DNA from: Streptomyces sp. TLI_146
GTDB taxonomy: Bacteria; Actinomycetota; Actinomycetes; Streptomycetales; Streptomycetaceae
DNA length: 64,000 bases
Reading direction: 5' to 3'
Assembly (NCBI RefSeq): GCF_002846415.1
Contig: NZ_PJMX01000001.1
Span: 8,122,001-8,186,000 of the forward strand
The position numbers and the translations under genes were made by a program. The notes below the pieces were generated by a model. It did no database searches and was not told where the DNA came from. It saw only the letters and a list, made by a program, of their open reading frames with translations. Shown one piece after another: positions 1-8,895 of this stretch (positions within the stretch are counted from its first letter, which is position 1; each line of letters opens with the position of its first letter).

Positions 1-261
1 TAGCAGCTTGATCAAAGTATCGGCTACTGCCATGTAACGGACGCTCTGACCGTCCCCGTTGGTGAGGTCGACCCGCGGTGGACCGTGCGACAGGCGTCAG
101 GTCGGTGGCGCAAATATGTCGGTAGATCGGCAGTCGTGTCGACCAACATCATTACCCGCTGGTTCACTTGCGCACCGGGAGCCTCTCCTCACCCGATCGA
201 CCCGATCGGGTAACTCTGGAGGCTCCTTCTTGACGCATGCGCCCCAATCGGAGGGACCAGG
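1..261. other. Upstream region of the 2-MIB operon, no gene seen
   Basis: Non-coding by eye. The first 50 bases are relatively AT-rich for this genome and could carry the promoter of the operon starting at 262. A perfect inverted repeat lies at 192-210 and a Shine-Dalgarno GGAGGG at about 250-255. Reading frames here have poor codon statistics and overlap shadows of the downstream gene. Confidence 0.5.
192..210. promoter_or_regulatory. Inverted repeat upstream of encapsulin gene
   Basis: CCCGATCG-acc-CGATCGGG: perfect 8-bp arms with a 3-base spacer, ending about 50 bases before the encapsulin ATG. Its place between the presumed promoter and the start codon fits an operator or a 5-prime-UTR hairpin. 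Function is inferred from position only. Confidence 0.4.
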
Positions 262-1680
262 ATGTCGACCGCAGCGTATCCGCACCAGCACGAGGAGCCG
301 ACCGGCCGGGCACAGCTCAGCCTGGGGATCGCCGCCGCGCGGAACCTGACGACCACCACCAAGAGTGTCCCGCAGATGCAGGGCCTCAGCTCGCGGTGGC
401 TGCTGCGCATGCTGCCCTGGGTGGAGGTGAAGGGCGGCACGTACCGGGTCAACCGGCGCCTGGTGTACGCGGTCGGCGACGGCCGGGTCACCTTCGTCCA
501 GGAGGGAAGCGCGGTCCGGGTCATCCCGGCCGAGCTGGGAGAACTCCCGCTGCTGCGGGGGTTCGAGGACGAGGCGGCGCTGCGGGCGCTTGCCGAGCGG
601 TGTGTCCAGCAGCAGTACGGTCCCGGCCAGTTGATCGCGGAGCGGGGCGGGCCCGTCGACCACGTGTATTTGATCGTGCACGGCAAGGTCGAGAAGGTCG
701 GCACCGGAAGCTACGGGGAGGAGACCCGTCGGGGTGTGCTCGCCGACGGCGGGTTCTTCGGCGGGCAGGCGGTGGCCGAGGAGCCGGGGGAGTGGGGGTT
801 CACGGCGCGCGCGATGACGGCGTGCACGGTGCTGGCCCTGCCCCGGGCCGCGTACGAGGAAGTCGCCGAGCGCAACGGCCGGTTGCGGGAGCACGTCCGC
901 GAGCGCCAGGCCGAGAGTGCCCGGCCGCGGAACAGGAAGGGCGAGGCGAACATCGCCCTCGCCTCCGGACACACCGGCGAGCCGGTGATCCCGGGGACCT
1001 TCGTCGACTACGAACTCGACCCGCGTGAGTACGAGTTGAGCGTCGCCCAGACGGTCCTGCGGGTGCACAGCCGGGTCGCCGACCTCTACAACGACCCGAT
1101 GGACCAGGTCGAGCAGCAGTTGCGGCTGACCATCGAGGCGCTGCGGGAACGCCAGGAGTCCGAGCTGGTCAACAACCCGGAGTTCGGGCTGTTGCACAAT
1201 GCCGACCACAGCCAGCGCATCTCCACCCATTCCGGCCCGCCCACGCCGGACGACATGGACGAGCTGCTTGCCATGCGGCGTGGGACCAAGGCGTTCTTCG
1301 CGCACCCCCGGGCCATCTCCGCCTTCGGCCGCGAGTGCAACAAGCGGGGCCTGTCCTTCGACACGGCCGACGTGAACGGCCACCCGGTGCCCGCCTGGCG
1401 AGGCGTGCCGATCCTGCCCTGCGGCAAGATGCCCGTCTCCGACGAGGGAACCTCCGCCATCCTCGCGATGCGCCTGGGAGAGGACGAGGGAGGCGTGGTG
1501 GGCCTGCGGCAGACGGGCATCCCCGACGAGTACGAGCCCGGCCTCAATGTGCGGTTCATGGGCATCAACGACCAGGCCCTGATCTCCTACCTGGTCAGCA
1601 CCTACTACTCGGCGGCCGTTCTCGTGCCCGACGCGCTCGGCGTTCTGGAGAACGTCGAGGTCTTCCACAGCCCGTCCTGA
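262..1680 (+). CDS. Family 2B encapsulin shell protein with cyclic-nucleotide-binding domain
   Basis: 472 aa. The N-terminal arm (about 1-90) is followed by a cNMP-binding-like insert (about 95-215, with LLRGF, YLIVHGKVEKV and the FFGGQAV phosphate-cassette region) and then an HK97-type shell domain (about 230-472, ending with LISYLVSTYYSAAVLVPDALGVLENV). This arrangement is that of family 2B encapsulins, which assemble nanocompartments around terpene cyclases. The next two genes make 2-methylisoborneol, so the cargo is almost certainly the synthase at 1711. The ATG is chosen because GGAGGG lies about 7 bases upstream. First gene of a three-gene operon, 30 bases before the next start. The phosphate cassette looks degenerate, so real nucleotide binding is uncertain. 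Confidence 0.9.
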   Translation: MSTAAYPHQHEEPTGRAQLSLGIAAARNLTTTTKSVPQMQGLSSRWLLRMLPWVEVKGGTYRVNRRLVYAVGDGRVTFVQEGSAVRVIPAELGELPLLRGFEDEAALRALAERCVQQQYGPGQLIAERGGPVDHVYLIVHGKVEKVGTGSYGEETRRGVLADGGFFGGQAVAEEPGEWGFTARAMTACTVLALPRAAYEEVAERNGRLREHVRERQAESARPRNRKGEANIALASGHTGEPVIPGTFVDYELDPREYELSVAQTVLRVHSRVADLYNDPMDQVEQQLRLTIEALRERQESELVNNPEFGLLHNADHSQRISTHSGPPTPDDMDELLAMRRGTKAFFAHPRAISAFGRECNKRGLSFDTADVNGHPVPAWRGVPILPCGKMPVSDEGTSAILAMRLGEDEGGVVGLRQTGIPDEYEPGLNVRFMGINDQALISYLVSTYYSAAVLVPDALGVLENVEVFHSPS

Positions 1681-1710
1681 CCTCAGCGGCGCGAACGGAG
1701 AGAAGAACCG

Positions 1711-2910
1711 GTGTCACAGCTGTCCCGGATGACCGCGCCCGCGGCGCACCACCAAGTGGCGCGACTCGTGGCCACGCTCCTCACCCACAGCCAGAAGAAC
1801 CGCCCCGCGGCGCCGAAGGCGCTGCCGGGATCCACCTTCCGACCGGTGGGCGTCGGTGTGCCCACCGGGCCGACGGGCCTTGGCACCTCCGCCGCCCGGA
1901 TCGCCGCCCGCACACCGGCCGACGACGCGCCGCGCGTGACACAACGCGGCGGCGGTGTCCCTGAGTTGTACTGTCCGCCCGCGCTACGGGACGACCCGGC
2001 GCTTGGCCGACTGGTCAACGACCGGCTGGTGGAGTGGGCCGAAGGGGTCGGACTCTACGCCGGACGCCTCGAACGCGTACGCGCGGCCGACTTCGGGCGG
2101 CTGATGATGCTGGCCCACCCCGACAGCGACGATCCGGACCGGCTACTGGCCGCGGCGAAGTGCGCGCTGGCGGAGTGGGCCACCGACGACTACTACTGCG
2201 ACGACGAGACGATGGGGTCGCGGCCCGAACTGCTCGGCTCACACCTCGGTCTCGCGTATGCGGCGCTCGACCCCGCCCACCTCCCGGCCGCTCACGCGTC
2301 CGCCTGGGAGCGGGAGATGGACGAGGACCCCGTACGGGTGGCCCTGCGCTCGGGTCTTCGGGACCTGGCCGCCTATGCGGACTCCTCCCAGGTGGCCCGG
2401 CTGCGCCATGAAGTCGCCGTGCTCTTCGTGGGATACGGGCAGGAAGGGTCCTGGCGCTCTCGCGGGTATATGCCCTCCGTCCGTGAATATCTGGCACACC
2501 GTCAGATCAACAGCTTCCTCCCCTGCATCGCCCTCGTCGACGTGGTCGGCGGCCCTCCGCTGACGGCCTCCGAGTACGCCCAGCCGCGGGTGCGCCGCGC
2601 CGTGACGATGGCCGCCACGGCCAGCACCCTCGTCAACGACCTGTACTCGATGGCCAAGGAGCACGACTCCTCGGGTGTGGAGTTCAACCTGCCCACCGTG
2701 ATCGCCGAGGAGGAGCGGTGCTCACCGCGCGAGGCGGTCGAACGGAGCGTGGAGATCCACGACGAGCTGGTGCGCACCTTCGAGAGGGAAGCCGCGGCCC
2801 TCGCCCTCACCGGCTCGCCCCAGCTGTGCCGCTTCCTCGCGGGGGTCTGGGCCTGGCTCGGCGGCAATCGTGAATGGCACAGCGGCAGCCTCCGCTACAA
2901 CGAGGCCTGA
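1711..2910 (+). CDS. 2-methylisoborneol synthase (terpene cyclase)
   Basis: 399 aa, class I terpene synthase. The metal-binding motif DDYYCDDE is at 159-166 and the NSE triad NDLYSMAKE at 309-317. It cyclises 2-methyl-GPP to 2-methylisoborneol. The first 90 or so residues are a Pro/Gly/Ala-rich, presumably disordered tail (ALPGSTFRPVGVGVPTGP), which in this family is the segment that loads the enzyme into the encapsulin. GTG start with GGAGAGAAG just upstream. It sits between the shell gene and the methyltransferase, the standard 2-MIB order. The C-terminus (WAWLGGNREWHSGSLRYNEA) is typical. Family assignment is very secure. Confidence 0.95.
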   Translation: MSQLSRMTAPAAHHQVARLVATLLTHSQKNRPAAPKALPGSTFRPVGVGVPTGPTGLGTSAARIAARTPADDAPRVTQRGGGVPELYCPPALRDDPALGRLVNDRLVEWAEGVGLYAGRLERVRAADFGRLMMLAHPDSDDPDRLLAAAKCALAEWATDDYYCDDETMGSRPELLGSHLGLAYAALDPAHLPAAHASAWEREMDEDPVRVALRSGLRDLAAYADSSQVARLRHEVAVLFVGYGQEGSWRSRGYMPSVREYLAHRQINSFLPCIALVDVVGGPPLTASEYAQPRVRRAVTMAATASTLVNDLYSMAKEHDSSGVEFNLPTVIAEEERCSPREAVERSVEIHDELVRTFEREAAALALTGSPQLCRFLAGVWAWLGGNREWHSGSLRYNEA

Positions 2911-3002
2911 GCACACCGCTCTCCCCTTCATCACTGCAATCCGTCACGCGATCTCTGTAATCACCCACGCGGTCATATCCGCATGCACCAAGGAGCCCCC
3001 CT

Positions 3003-3866
3003 ATGACGACCACGCCCACCTCCTCCACGGCCCCGGTGCTGCGCACGGCCTACCAGAAGTCCGTCGCGGAGTACTGGAACAACGAGAAGGACCCGGTCAA
3101 CCTGAGCCTGGGCGACGTCGACGGCCTGTATCACCACCACTACGGGATCGGCGAGTACGACCCCTCCGTGCTGGAAGGCCCGCAGGAGACCCGCGACGCG
3201 CGGATCATCGAGGAGCTGCACCGGCTGGAGTCGGCCCAGGCGGACGTCCTCCTCGACCACCTCGGCCCCATCGCCCCCGAGCACCGCCTCCTCGACGCCG
3301 GCTGCGGCCGGGGCGGCAGCAGCATCATGGCCAACGCGCGCTTCGGCTGCCAGGTGGACGGCGTGTCCATCTCCCAGCAGCAGGTCGACTTCGCCAACGG
3401 CCAGGCCCGCAAGCGCGGTGTGGACGACAAGGTGCGCTACCACTTCCGCAACATGCTGGACACCGGCTTCCCGACCGGCGCCTTCCAGGGCATCTGGAAC
3501 AACGAGTCCACCATGTACGTGGATCTGTTCGACCTCTTCGCCGAGCACGCGCGCCAGCTGGCCTTCGGCGGCCGCTACGTCGTCATCACCGGCTGCTCCA
3601 ACGACGTGACCGGTGGCCGCTCCAAGGCGGTCAGCCGGATCGACGAGCACTACACCTGCAACATCCACCCCCGCAGCGCCTACTTCAAGGCCCTCGCCGC
3701 CAACGGCCTCGTCCCCATGAACGTCGTCGACCTCACGGCCGCGACGATCCCGTACTGGGAGCTGCGCGCTCAGTCGTCCCTCGCCACCGGCGTGGAGGAC
3801 CCGTTCCTGACCGCGTACAAGGAAGGCAGCTTCCACTACCTCCTCATCGCCGCCGACCGCGTCTGA
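3003..3866 (+). CDS. Geranyl diphosphate 2-C-methyltransferase
   Basis: 287 aa, SAM-dependent methyltransferase that makes 2-methyl-GPP, the substrate of the synthase at 1711. The SAM-binding motif LLDAGCGRGGSS lies near residues 96-107, followed by VDGVSISQQQVDFAN; the family-typical start YQKSVAEYWNNEKDPVNLSLGDV is intact. ATG preceded by AAGGAG. It is 92 bases downstream of the cyclase, so it is probably co-transcribed, with a possible internal promoter. It completes the odorant pathway from GPP plus SAM. Confidence 0.95.
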   Translation: MTTTPTSSTAPVLRTAYQKSVAEYWNNEKDPVNLSLGDVDGLYHHHYGIGEYDPSVLEGPQETRDARIIEELHRLESAQADVLLDHLGPIAPEHRLLDAGCGRGGSSIMANARFGCQVDGVSISQQQVDFANGQARKRGVDDKVRYHFRNMLDTGFPTGAFQGIWNNESTMYVDLFDLFAEHARQLAFGGRYVVITGCSNDVTGGRSKAVSRIDEHYTCNIHPRSAYFKALAANGLVPMNVVDLTAATIPYWELRAQSSLATGVEDPFLTAYKEGSFHYLLIAADRV

Positions 3867-3917
3867 CGGCTGCGGGGGCGACTGTGGCGTCGTCCGGTTC
3901 GCGTTCGCCGGGTCAGG

Positions 3918-4382
3918 TCATCGCGGGGGACCGCTTCCATGAGGTGCGTACAGGTCGAGCAGCCGCATCCGCGCCTGGGTGAGCCGGTGGGCGAGGACCC
4001 GGCCCACCCACTGGGCCACGGCCGCCCCCAGCTGCGGATCGCTGTCGCACATCAGGCGCACGGACGGGGCGTCGAACTCGTACGCGCGCACCGGCGTGGC
4101 CGCCTCGGCGCCGAAGTGCCACAGGCAGGGCGGAAACAGCCAGGACCAGCCGACGAGTTCACCGGCGGCCAGGTTCTCGATCGCGGCCGGGCGGCGGCCC
4201 GGGACGTGCAGGTCCAAGGTCACCGTGCCGGTGCGGACGACCCAGAAGCGGTCCGCCGTGCGGCCCTCCTCGAACAGGCGCGTGCCCGCAGGGAAGGTCA
4301 CCTCGTGAGCGGTGCTCATCAACCGGCTCCGGTGCTTCGCGGGCAGCGCGACCGCCATCCGGTCGGCCTGTTTGGTGGTCAT
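3918..4382 (-). CDS. Cyclic-nucleotide-binding domain protein
   Basis: 154 aa, consisting of one Crp-type cNMP-binding beta-roll (LFEEGRTADRFWVVRTGTVTLDL, then LAAGELVGWSWLFPP as the cassette region) and a C-terminal helix (VLAHRLTQARMRLLDLY). No helix-turn-helix follows, so it is a single-domain sensor, not a Crp-type transcription factor. Start MTTKQ is chosen because AGGAGG lies 8-9 bases upstream; the frame stays open further but without coding character. Divergent from the phosphoketolase operon, with two palindromes between them. Small CNB proteins of this kind occur in Streptomyces dormancy/redox gene neighbourhoods. Ligand unknown. Confidence 0.8.
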   Translation of the reverse strand: MTTKQADRMAVALPAKHRSRLMSTAHEVTFPAGTRLFEEGRTADRFWVVRTGTVTLDLHVPGRRPAAIENLAAGELVGWSWLFPPCLWHFGAEAATPVRAYEFDAPSVRLMCDSDPQLGAAVAQWVGRVLAHRLTQARMRLLDLYAPHGSGPPR

Positions 4383-4459
4383 GGCCGTGCCTCCTCTCGT
4401 CGGTGGACAACTTCGCCCGGCGTGCTGCTCCCAGCGTCGGTGAGCGGCGAACGGGGAGA

Positions 4460-4479
4460 CAGGGGCCGAACGGGCCCTG
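4460..4479. promoter_or_regulatory. Near-palindromic operator candidate (dormancy-box-like)
   Basis: CAGGGGCCGAACGGGCCCTG, almost self-complementary. It resembles the GGGnCC-type palindromes recognised by DevR/OsdR-family dormancy regulators, and a similar site (8959-8978) precedes the PPK2 gene. Regulator assignment is inference. Confidence 0.45.
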
Positions 4480-4483
4480 CCGC

Positions 4484-4500
4484 AGGGCCTGTTCGCCCCT
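4484..4500. promoter_or_regulatory. Second operator-like near-palindrome
   Basis: AGGGCCTGTTCGCCCCT. Read on the other strand it is AGGGGCGAACAGGCCCT, a degenerate copy (one base shorter) of the site at 4460-4479. Centre-to-centre spacing is about 22 bases (two helical turns), as expected for cooperative binding of dimers. Confidence 0.35.
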
Positions 4501-4734
4501 TTAGTGCGTAGCCGGTCCGGTGCGAGTCTGTGTGAAGAGGGCCGCGACGGTCTTCCCGGGCACCCCTGAGGCCGGAGCGTGGGCCGTCGTAGAACGACTT
4601 GGGTATGCGGCTCGGCCCGGTCGACCGCGCCCCGCATCACGCGCCCTGCCCGGTGGGGGTCGTATCCCACGACTGAGCGCCCCCGCACGCGGTACCCATA
4701 CCGACGGCACGCCCCCGACGAACCGGGAGACACC

Positions 4735-7077
4735 ATGACCAAGCACCGTCCGCCGAACCTGGCCGCCCTGGACGCCCACTGGCGCGCCGCGAACTACCTG
4801 TCCGCCGGGCAGATCTATCTGATGGACAACCCGCTGCTCACCGAGGAGCTGCGGCCCGAGCACATCAAACCGCGCCTGCTCGGCCACTGGGGCACCTCGC
4901 CCGGCCTCAATCTGGTGCACACCCATCTGAACCGGGCGATCGGCGAGCGCTCGCTCGACGCGCTGTGCGTGTGGGGTCCGGGGCACGGCGGCCCGGCGGT
5001 GCTGGCCAACTCCTGGCTCGACGGCTCGTACTCCCGCGTCTATCCGGACGTGAGCCGGGACGCGGCGGGCATGGCGCGGCTGTTCCGGCAGTTCTCCTTC
5101 CCCGGCGGTGTGCCCAGCCATGTGGCTCCCGAGACTCCCGGCTCGATCCACGAGGGCGGCGAACTCGGCTACTCCCTGGCGCACGCCTACGGCGCCGCGT
5201 TCGACAACCCCGGTCTGCTGGTCGCCTGTGTGATCGGTGACGGGGAGGCGGAGACGGGACCGCTGGCGACGTCGTGGCACTCCAACAAGTTCCTCGACCC
5301 GGTCCACGACGGCGCCGTACTGCCCATCCTGCACCTGAACGGCTACAAGATCGCCAACCCCACCGTGCTGTCGCGACTGCCCGAGCCCGAACTCGACGCG
5401 CTGCTGCGGGGATACGGCCACGAGCCGCTGTACGTCACGGGCTCCGACCCGCGCAAGGTGCACCAGACGATGGCCCGCGCCATGGACCACGCCCTGGACC
5501 GCATCGCCGAGATCAAACGGACCGGAGTCCGGGCGTCCTGGCCGGTGATCGTGCTGCGTACGCCCAAGGGCTGGACCGGACCCGCCGAGGTCGACGGGGA
5601 GCCGGTCGAAGGCACCTGGCGCTCCCACCAAGTGCCGCTCGCCGCCGTGCGCGAAAACCCGGAGCACCTGCGCCAGTTGGAGGCGTGGCTGCGCTCGTAC
5701 CGCCCGCGGGAGCTGTTCGACGCCGACGGCCGCCCCACCGCGCAGGTGCTGTCCTGCGTGCCGGACGGCGAGAGCAGGCTGGGTGCGAGCGCGCACGCCA
5801 ACGGCGGCCTGCTCACCCGCGAGCTGCCGCTGCCGCCCCTGGAGCACTTCGCCGTCCCCGTCGACAAGCCGGGCGCGACCCTGCACGAGCCGACCCGGGT
5901 CCTCGGCGGTCTGCTGGCCCAGGTGATGGCGGACACCGCCGAGCGGCGCGACTTCCGGGTGGTCGGCCCCGACGAGACCGCCTCCAACCGCCTGGGCGCC
6001 CTCTTCGAGGTCACCGGCAAGGCGTGGCAGGCGGAGATCCTGGAGACCGACGAGCACCTGGCCCGCGACGGCCGCGTGATGGAGGTCCTGTCCGAACACC
6101 TCTGCCAGGGCTGGCTGGAGGGCTACAACCTCACCGGCCGCCACGGCCTGTTCTCCTGCTACGAGGCGTTCGTCCACATCGTCGACTCGATGGTCAACCA
6201 GCACATCAAGTGGCTGAAGACGTCGCGGGGCCTGCCGTGGCGCGCCCCCGTCCCCTCCCTCAACTACCTGCTCACCTCGCACGTCTGGCGCCAGGACCAC
6301 AACGGTTTCTCGCACCAGGACCCCGGCTTCGTCGACCACGTGCTGAACAAGAGCCCCGAGGTGGTACGGGTCTACCTCCCGCCGGACGCCAACACCCTGC
6401 TGTCCGTGGCGGACCACGTCCTGCGCTCGCGCGACTACGTGAACGTGGTCGTCGCCGGCAAGCAGCCATGCTTCGACTGGCTCTCCCTCGACGAGGCCCG
6501 CGGCCACTGCGCGCGCGGGGCGGGCATCTGGGAGTGGGCCGGCACCGAGGGCCGCGACCGGGAGCCCGACGTCGTCCTGGCCTGCGCCGGAGACGTGCCC
6601 ACCCAGGAGGTCCTGGCCGCCGCCGGGCTGCTGCGCCGCCACCTCCCGGAGCTGGCCGTGCGGGTCGTCAACGTCGTCGACATGACGAAGCTGCTGCCCC
6701 GTGAGGAACACCCGCACGGCATGTCCGACTTCGAGTACGACGCGCTGTTCACCCGGGACAAGCCGGTGATCTTCGCCTACCACGGCTACCCGTGGCTGAT
6801 CCACCGGCTCACCTACCGCCGCGCCGGCCACGGCCGGCTCCACGTGCGCGGCTACAAGGAGTCCGGGACCACCACCACGCCCTTCGACATGGTCGTCCGC
6901 AACGACCTCGACCGCTACCGGCTGGTCATGGACGTCATCGACCGCGTCCCCGGCCTCGCCGTGCGCGCGGCCACCGTCCGCCAGACCATGGCCGACACCC
7001 GCACCCGCCACCACGCCTGGATCCGCGACCACGGCACCGATCTGCCCGAGGTCGCCGACTGGACCTGGAGCGGCTGA
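4735..7077 (+). CDS. Phosphoketolase (xylulose-5-P / fructose-6-P)
   Basis: 780 aa, the family's usual length. TPP-dependent enzyme that cleaves xylulose-5-P or fructose-6-P with phosphate to acetyl-P plus a sugar phosphate. The TPP motif GDGEAETGPLATSWHSNKFL is at about 168-187. Other conserved blocks are LGHWGTSPGLNLVHTHLN, WGPGHGGPAVLANSWL, SHQDPGFVDHVLNKSPE and YHGYPWLIHRLTYRR. Start MTKHRPPN fits the family; the longer open frame upstream lacks coding character. First gene of an operon with the universal stress protein 19 bases downstream. Its divergent palindromic promoter region suggests stress or low-oxygen control (inference). Confidence 0.93.
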   Translation: MTKHRPPNLAALDAHWRAANYLSAGQIYLMDNPLLTEELRPEHIKPRLLGHWGTSPGLNLVHTHLNRAIGERSLDALCVWGPGHGGPAVLANSWLDGSYSRVYPDVSRDAAGMARLFRQFSFPGGVPSHVAPETPGSIHEGGELGYSLAHAYGAAFDNPGLLVACVIGDGEAETGPLATSWHSNKFLDPVHDGAVLPILHLNGYKIANPTVLSRLPEPELDALLRGYGHEPLYVTGSDPRKVHQTMARAMDHALDRIAEIKRTGVRASWPVIVLRTPKGWTGPAEVDGEPVEGTWRSHQVPLAAVRENPEHLRQLEAWLRSYRPRELFDADGRPTAQVLSCVPDGESRLGASAHANGGLLTRELPLPPLEHFAVPVDKPGATLHEPTRVLGGLLAQVMADTAERRDFRVVGPDETASNRLGALFEVTGKAWQAEILETDEHLARDGRVMEVLSEHLCQGWLEGYNLTGRHGLFSCYEAFVHIVDSMVNQHIKWLKTSRGLPWRAPVPSLNYLLTSHVWRQDHNGFSHQDPGFVDHVLNKSPEVVRVYLPPDANTLLSVADHVLRSRDYVNVVVAGKQPCFDWLSLDEARGHCARGAGIWEWAGTEGRDREPDVVLACAGDVPTQEVLAAAGLLRRHLPELAVRVVNVVDMTKLLPREEHPHGMSDFEYDALFTRDKPVIFAYHGYPWLIHRLTYRRAGHGRLHVRGYKESGTTTTPFDMVVRNDLDRYRLVMDVIDRVPGLAVRAATVRQTMADTRTRHHAWIRDHGTDLPEVADWTWSG

Positions 7078-7096
7078 TCCCCACCGGAGGTGGATC

Positions 7097-7942
7097 ATGC
7101 AACGCCACATCACGGCCGGACTCGACGGCTCGCGCGAAAGCTTCGACGCCGCCGACTGGGCCGCCCGCGAAGCCGTACGGCGGGGCCTTGCCCTGCACCT
7201 GCTGTACGTGGACGAGGAACCCGCCGACTCGGCCTCCCTCCCCGGCCCGGACGGGCCCGCCGAGCGCACGGCCCTGGACCGGGCCGTGACGCAACTCGCC
7301 CACTCCCACCCCGGCTTGGAGATCAGGCGCGCCCGCGCGCTCGGGCAGCCCGCCGCCACCCTGGTGGAGGCGGCCGGGACCTCCGAGGCCCTGGTGCTCG
7401 GCTCGCGCGGCTTCACCGGATTCGCCGCGTTCCTGGTCGGCTCGGTCGCCCTCGACGTCACCGCGCGCGCCGCGTGCCCGGTCGTGCTGGTACGCGCGGG
7501 GGAGCGGCCCGAGGACGAGCGGCAGGGGCTGGCGGGCACCGGCCCGTACCGGCCCGTGGTCCTCGGACTCGACCTGGCCCACCCCTGCGACGACCTGCTC
7601 GCCTACGCCTTCGACGCGGCCGCGAGTCGGCACGCGCCGCTGCACGTCCTGCACGCCTGGAGCGTGCCGCTGGTGCCGTCGGCGGACGCGGACGATCCGG
7701 CGGCGGAGAAGGCCCGCGCTCTGTCCGCGGCCCTGTCCGCGTGGCGGCACAAGTTCCCCGACACCGACGTGCGGGAGCACGCGGTCCACGGCCGGGCGGG
7801 CCACCATCTGCTGCTGGCCTCCACCCGGGCGAGCCTGCTGGTCATCGGCCGCCGCACCGGCATGGGCGAGCGGCTGGGACCGGTGGCCCACTCGGTGATC
7901 CACCATGTGCTGTGCCCGGTGGCGGTGGTGCCGCACGGCTGA
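7097..7942 (+). CDS. Universal stress protein, tandem UspA domains
   Basis: 281 aa made of two UspA folds (about 1-140 and 150-281). The first has the ATP-binding pattern LGSRGFTGFAAFLVGSVA; the second has the looser VIGRRTGMGERLGPVAHSV. Tandem USPs of this size are typical of actinobacterial dormancy regulons. The ATG is preceded by GGAGGTGG, 19 bases after the phosphoketolase stop, so it is certainly in the same operon. A strong bidirectional terminator follows at 7955-7993. Confidence 0.9.
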   Translation: MQRHITAGLDGSRESFDAADWAAREAVRRGLALHLLYVDEEPADSASLPGPDGPAERTALDRAVTQLAHSHPGLEIRRARALGQPAATLVEAAGTSEALVLGSRGFTGFAAFLVGSVALDVTARAACPVVLVRAGERPEDERQGLAGTGPYRPVVLGLDLAHPCDDLLAYAFDAAASRHAPLHVLHAWSVPLVPSADADDPAAEKARALSAALSAWRHKFPDTDVREHAVHGRAGHHLLLASTRASLLVIGRRTGMGERLGPVAHSVIHHVLCPVAVVPHG

Positions 7943-7954
7943 CCGGGAAGCGAG

Positions 7955-7993
7955 AGGCCCGTGCGCCGGGGGGTGTCCCCGGCGCACGGGCCT
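7955..7993. terminator. Bidirectional hairpin terminator
   Basis: Perfect 17-bp stem (left arm 7955-7971 AGGCCCGTGCGCCGGGG, loop GGTGT, right arm 7977-7993) between the convergent universal stress protein and PPK2 genes. No U-tract, as is usual in Streptomyces. Confidence 0.85.
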
Positions 7994-8037
7994 GTGCGGT
8001 GCCTGCGGTCAGGTGAGTGGGACTGGGACTCTCCCGT

Positions 8038-8895
8038 TCATTTCGGCCGGTCGCCCCCGCGCAGCAGGGTCGCCGCGTGGTCCGGTACGTACGACTGGAG
8101 ATTGCGCGGCGGGCGCTGGTACGAGGTGGCGGGCGGCCGCTCGGGAAGGGACAGCGGGGTGCGCGGGACCTCTCGATAGGGCACCGAGGCGAGAAGATGG
8201 GCGATCATGTTGAGCCGTGCCTTGCGCTTGTCGTCGCTCTCGACGACGTGCCAGGGGGCCTCGCGGATGTCGGTGTGCTGGAACATCTCGTCCTTCGCCC
8301 GGGAGTAGGCCTCCCAGCGGGTGAGGGACTCCAGGTCCATGGGGGAGAGCTTCCAGCGGCGCGTGGGGTCCTCGAGCCGACGGCGGAAACGCTGCTCCTG
8401 TACTGCGTCGCTCACCGAGAACCAGTACTTGAGCAGCAGGATGCCGTCCTCCACGAGCATCCGCTCGAAGACCGGGCACTGGCGCAGGAACCGCTCGTGC
8501 TCCTCGTCCGTGCAGAAGCCCATCACGTGCTCGACCCCGGCCCGGTTGTACCAGCTGCGGTCGAACAGGGTGATCTGGCCGGCGGCGGGCAGGTGCGCGC
8601 AGTAGCGCTGGAAGTACCACTGCGTGCGCTCGCGCTCGGTCGGCCGGGGCAGGGCCACGGTCCGGGCGACGCGGGGGTTGAGGTGCTCCGCGACGCGTTG
8701 GATCGTGCCGCCCTTGCCCGCCGCGTCGCGCCCCTCGAACACGACGACCAGCCGGGCGCCGTCCTGACGTATCCACTCCTGAAGTTTCACCAGTTCGGTC
8801 TGGAGCCGGTACAGCTCCCGCTCGTACACGGCGCGCGGTATCGCCGACGACACACCGGCCGCCGCGCCGCCCGACCTGCCCGACTTCTGACCCAT
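8038..8895 (-). CDS. ppk2: Polyphosphate kinase 2 (PPK2)
   Basis: 285 aa. PPK2 enzymes transfer phosphate between polyphosphate and nucleotides. Walker A GRDAAGKGG is at 55-63; the Walker B/lid region is LFDRSWYNRAGVEHVMGFC; then come WYFQRYCAHLPAAGQ and FWFSVSD-like LKYWFSVSDAVQEQRF. Length and motifs fit a single-domain class I PPK2. Start MGQKSGRSGG is chosen from the family N-terminus. Convergent with the phosphoketolase/USP operon and likely in the same stress regulon, because its upstream region holds a palindrome like the one at 4460. Polyphosphate or GTP/ATP supply in dormancy is inferred. Confidence 0.92.
   Translation of the reverse strand: MGQKSGRSGGAAAGVSSAIPRAVYERELYRLQTELVKLQEWIRQDGARLVVVFEGRDAAGKGGTIQRVAEHLNPRVARTVALPRPTERERTQWYFQRYCAHLPAAGQITLFDRSWYNRAGVEHVMGFCTDEEHERFLRQCPVFERMLVEDGILLLKYWFSVSDAVQEQRFRRRLEDPTRRWKLSPMDLESLTRWEAYSRAKDEMFQHTDIREAPWHVVESDDKRKARLNMIAHLLASVPYREVPRTPLSLPERPPATSYQRPPRNLQSYVPDHAATLLRGGDRPK

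Larger units (their letters stand above)
4383..4734. other. Divergent intergenic region with two palindromes
   Basis: 352 bases between the cNMP-binding gene (minus) and phosphoketolase (plus). No credible gene. It contains the near-palindromes at 4460-4479 and 4484-4500. A GGGCCGTCGTAGAACGAC stretch near 4585 and a GTGGGGGTCGTATCCCAC imperfect palindrome near 4652 could be further regulator sites for the plus-strand operon. Both promoters must lie here. Confidence 0.5.

Noticed and set aside
97..1668. Long minus-strand open frame opposite the encapsulin gene
   Set aside because: Shadow frame caused by GC-rich third positions; no domain, and the plus strand is a clear gene.
4501..7539. 1012-codon minus-strand frame opposite phosphoketolase
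   Set aside because: Low-complexity Val/Gly/Arg composition typical of antisense shadow; the plus strand is unmistakable.
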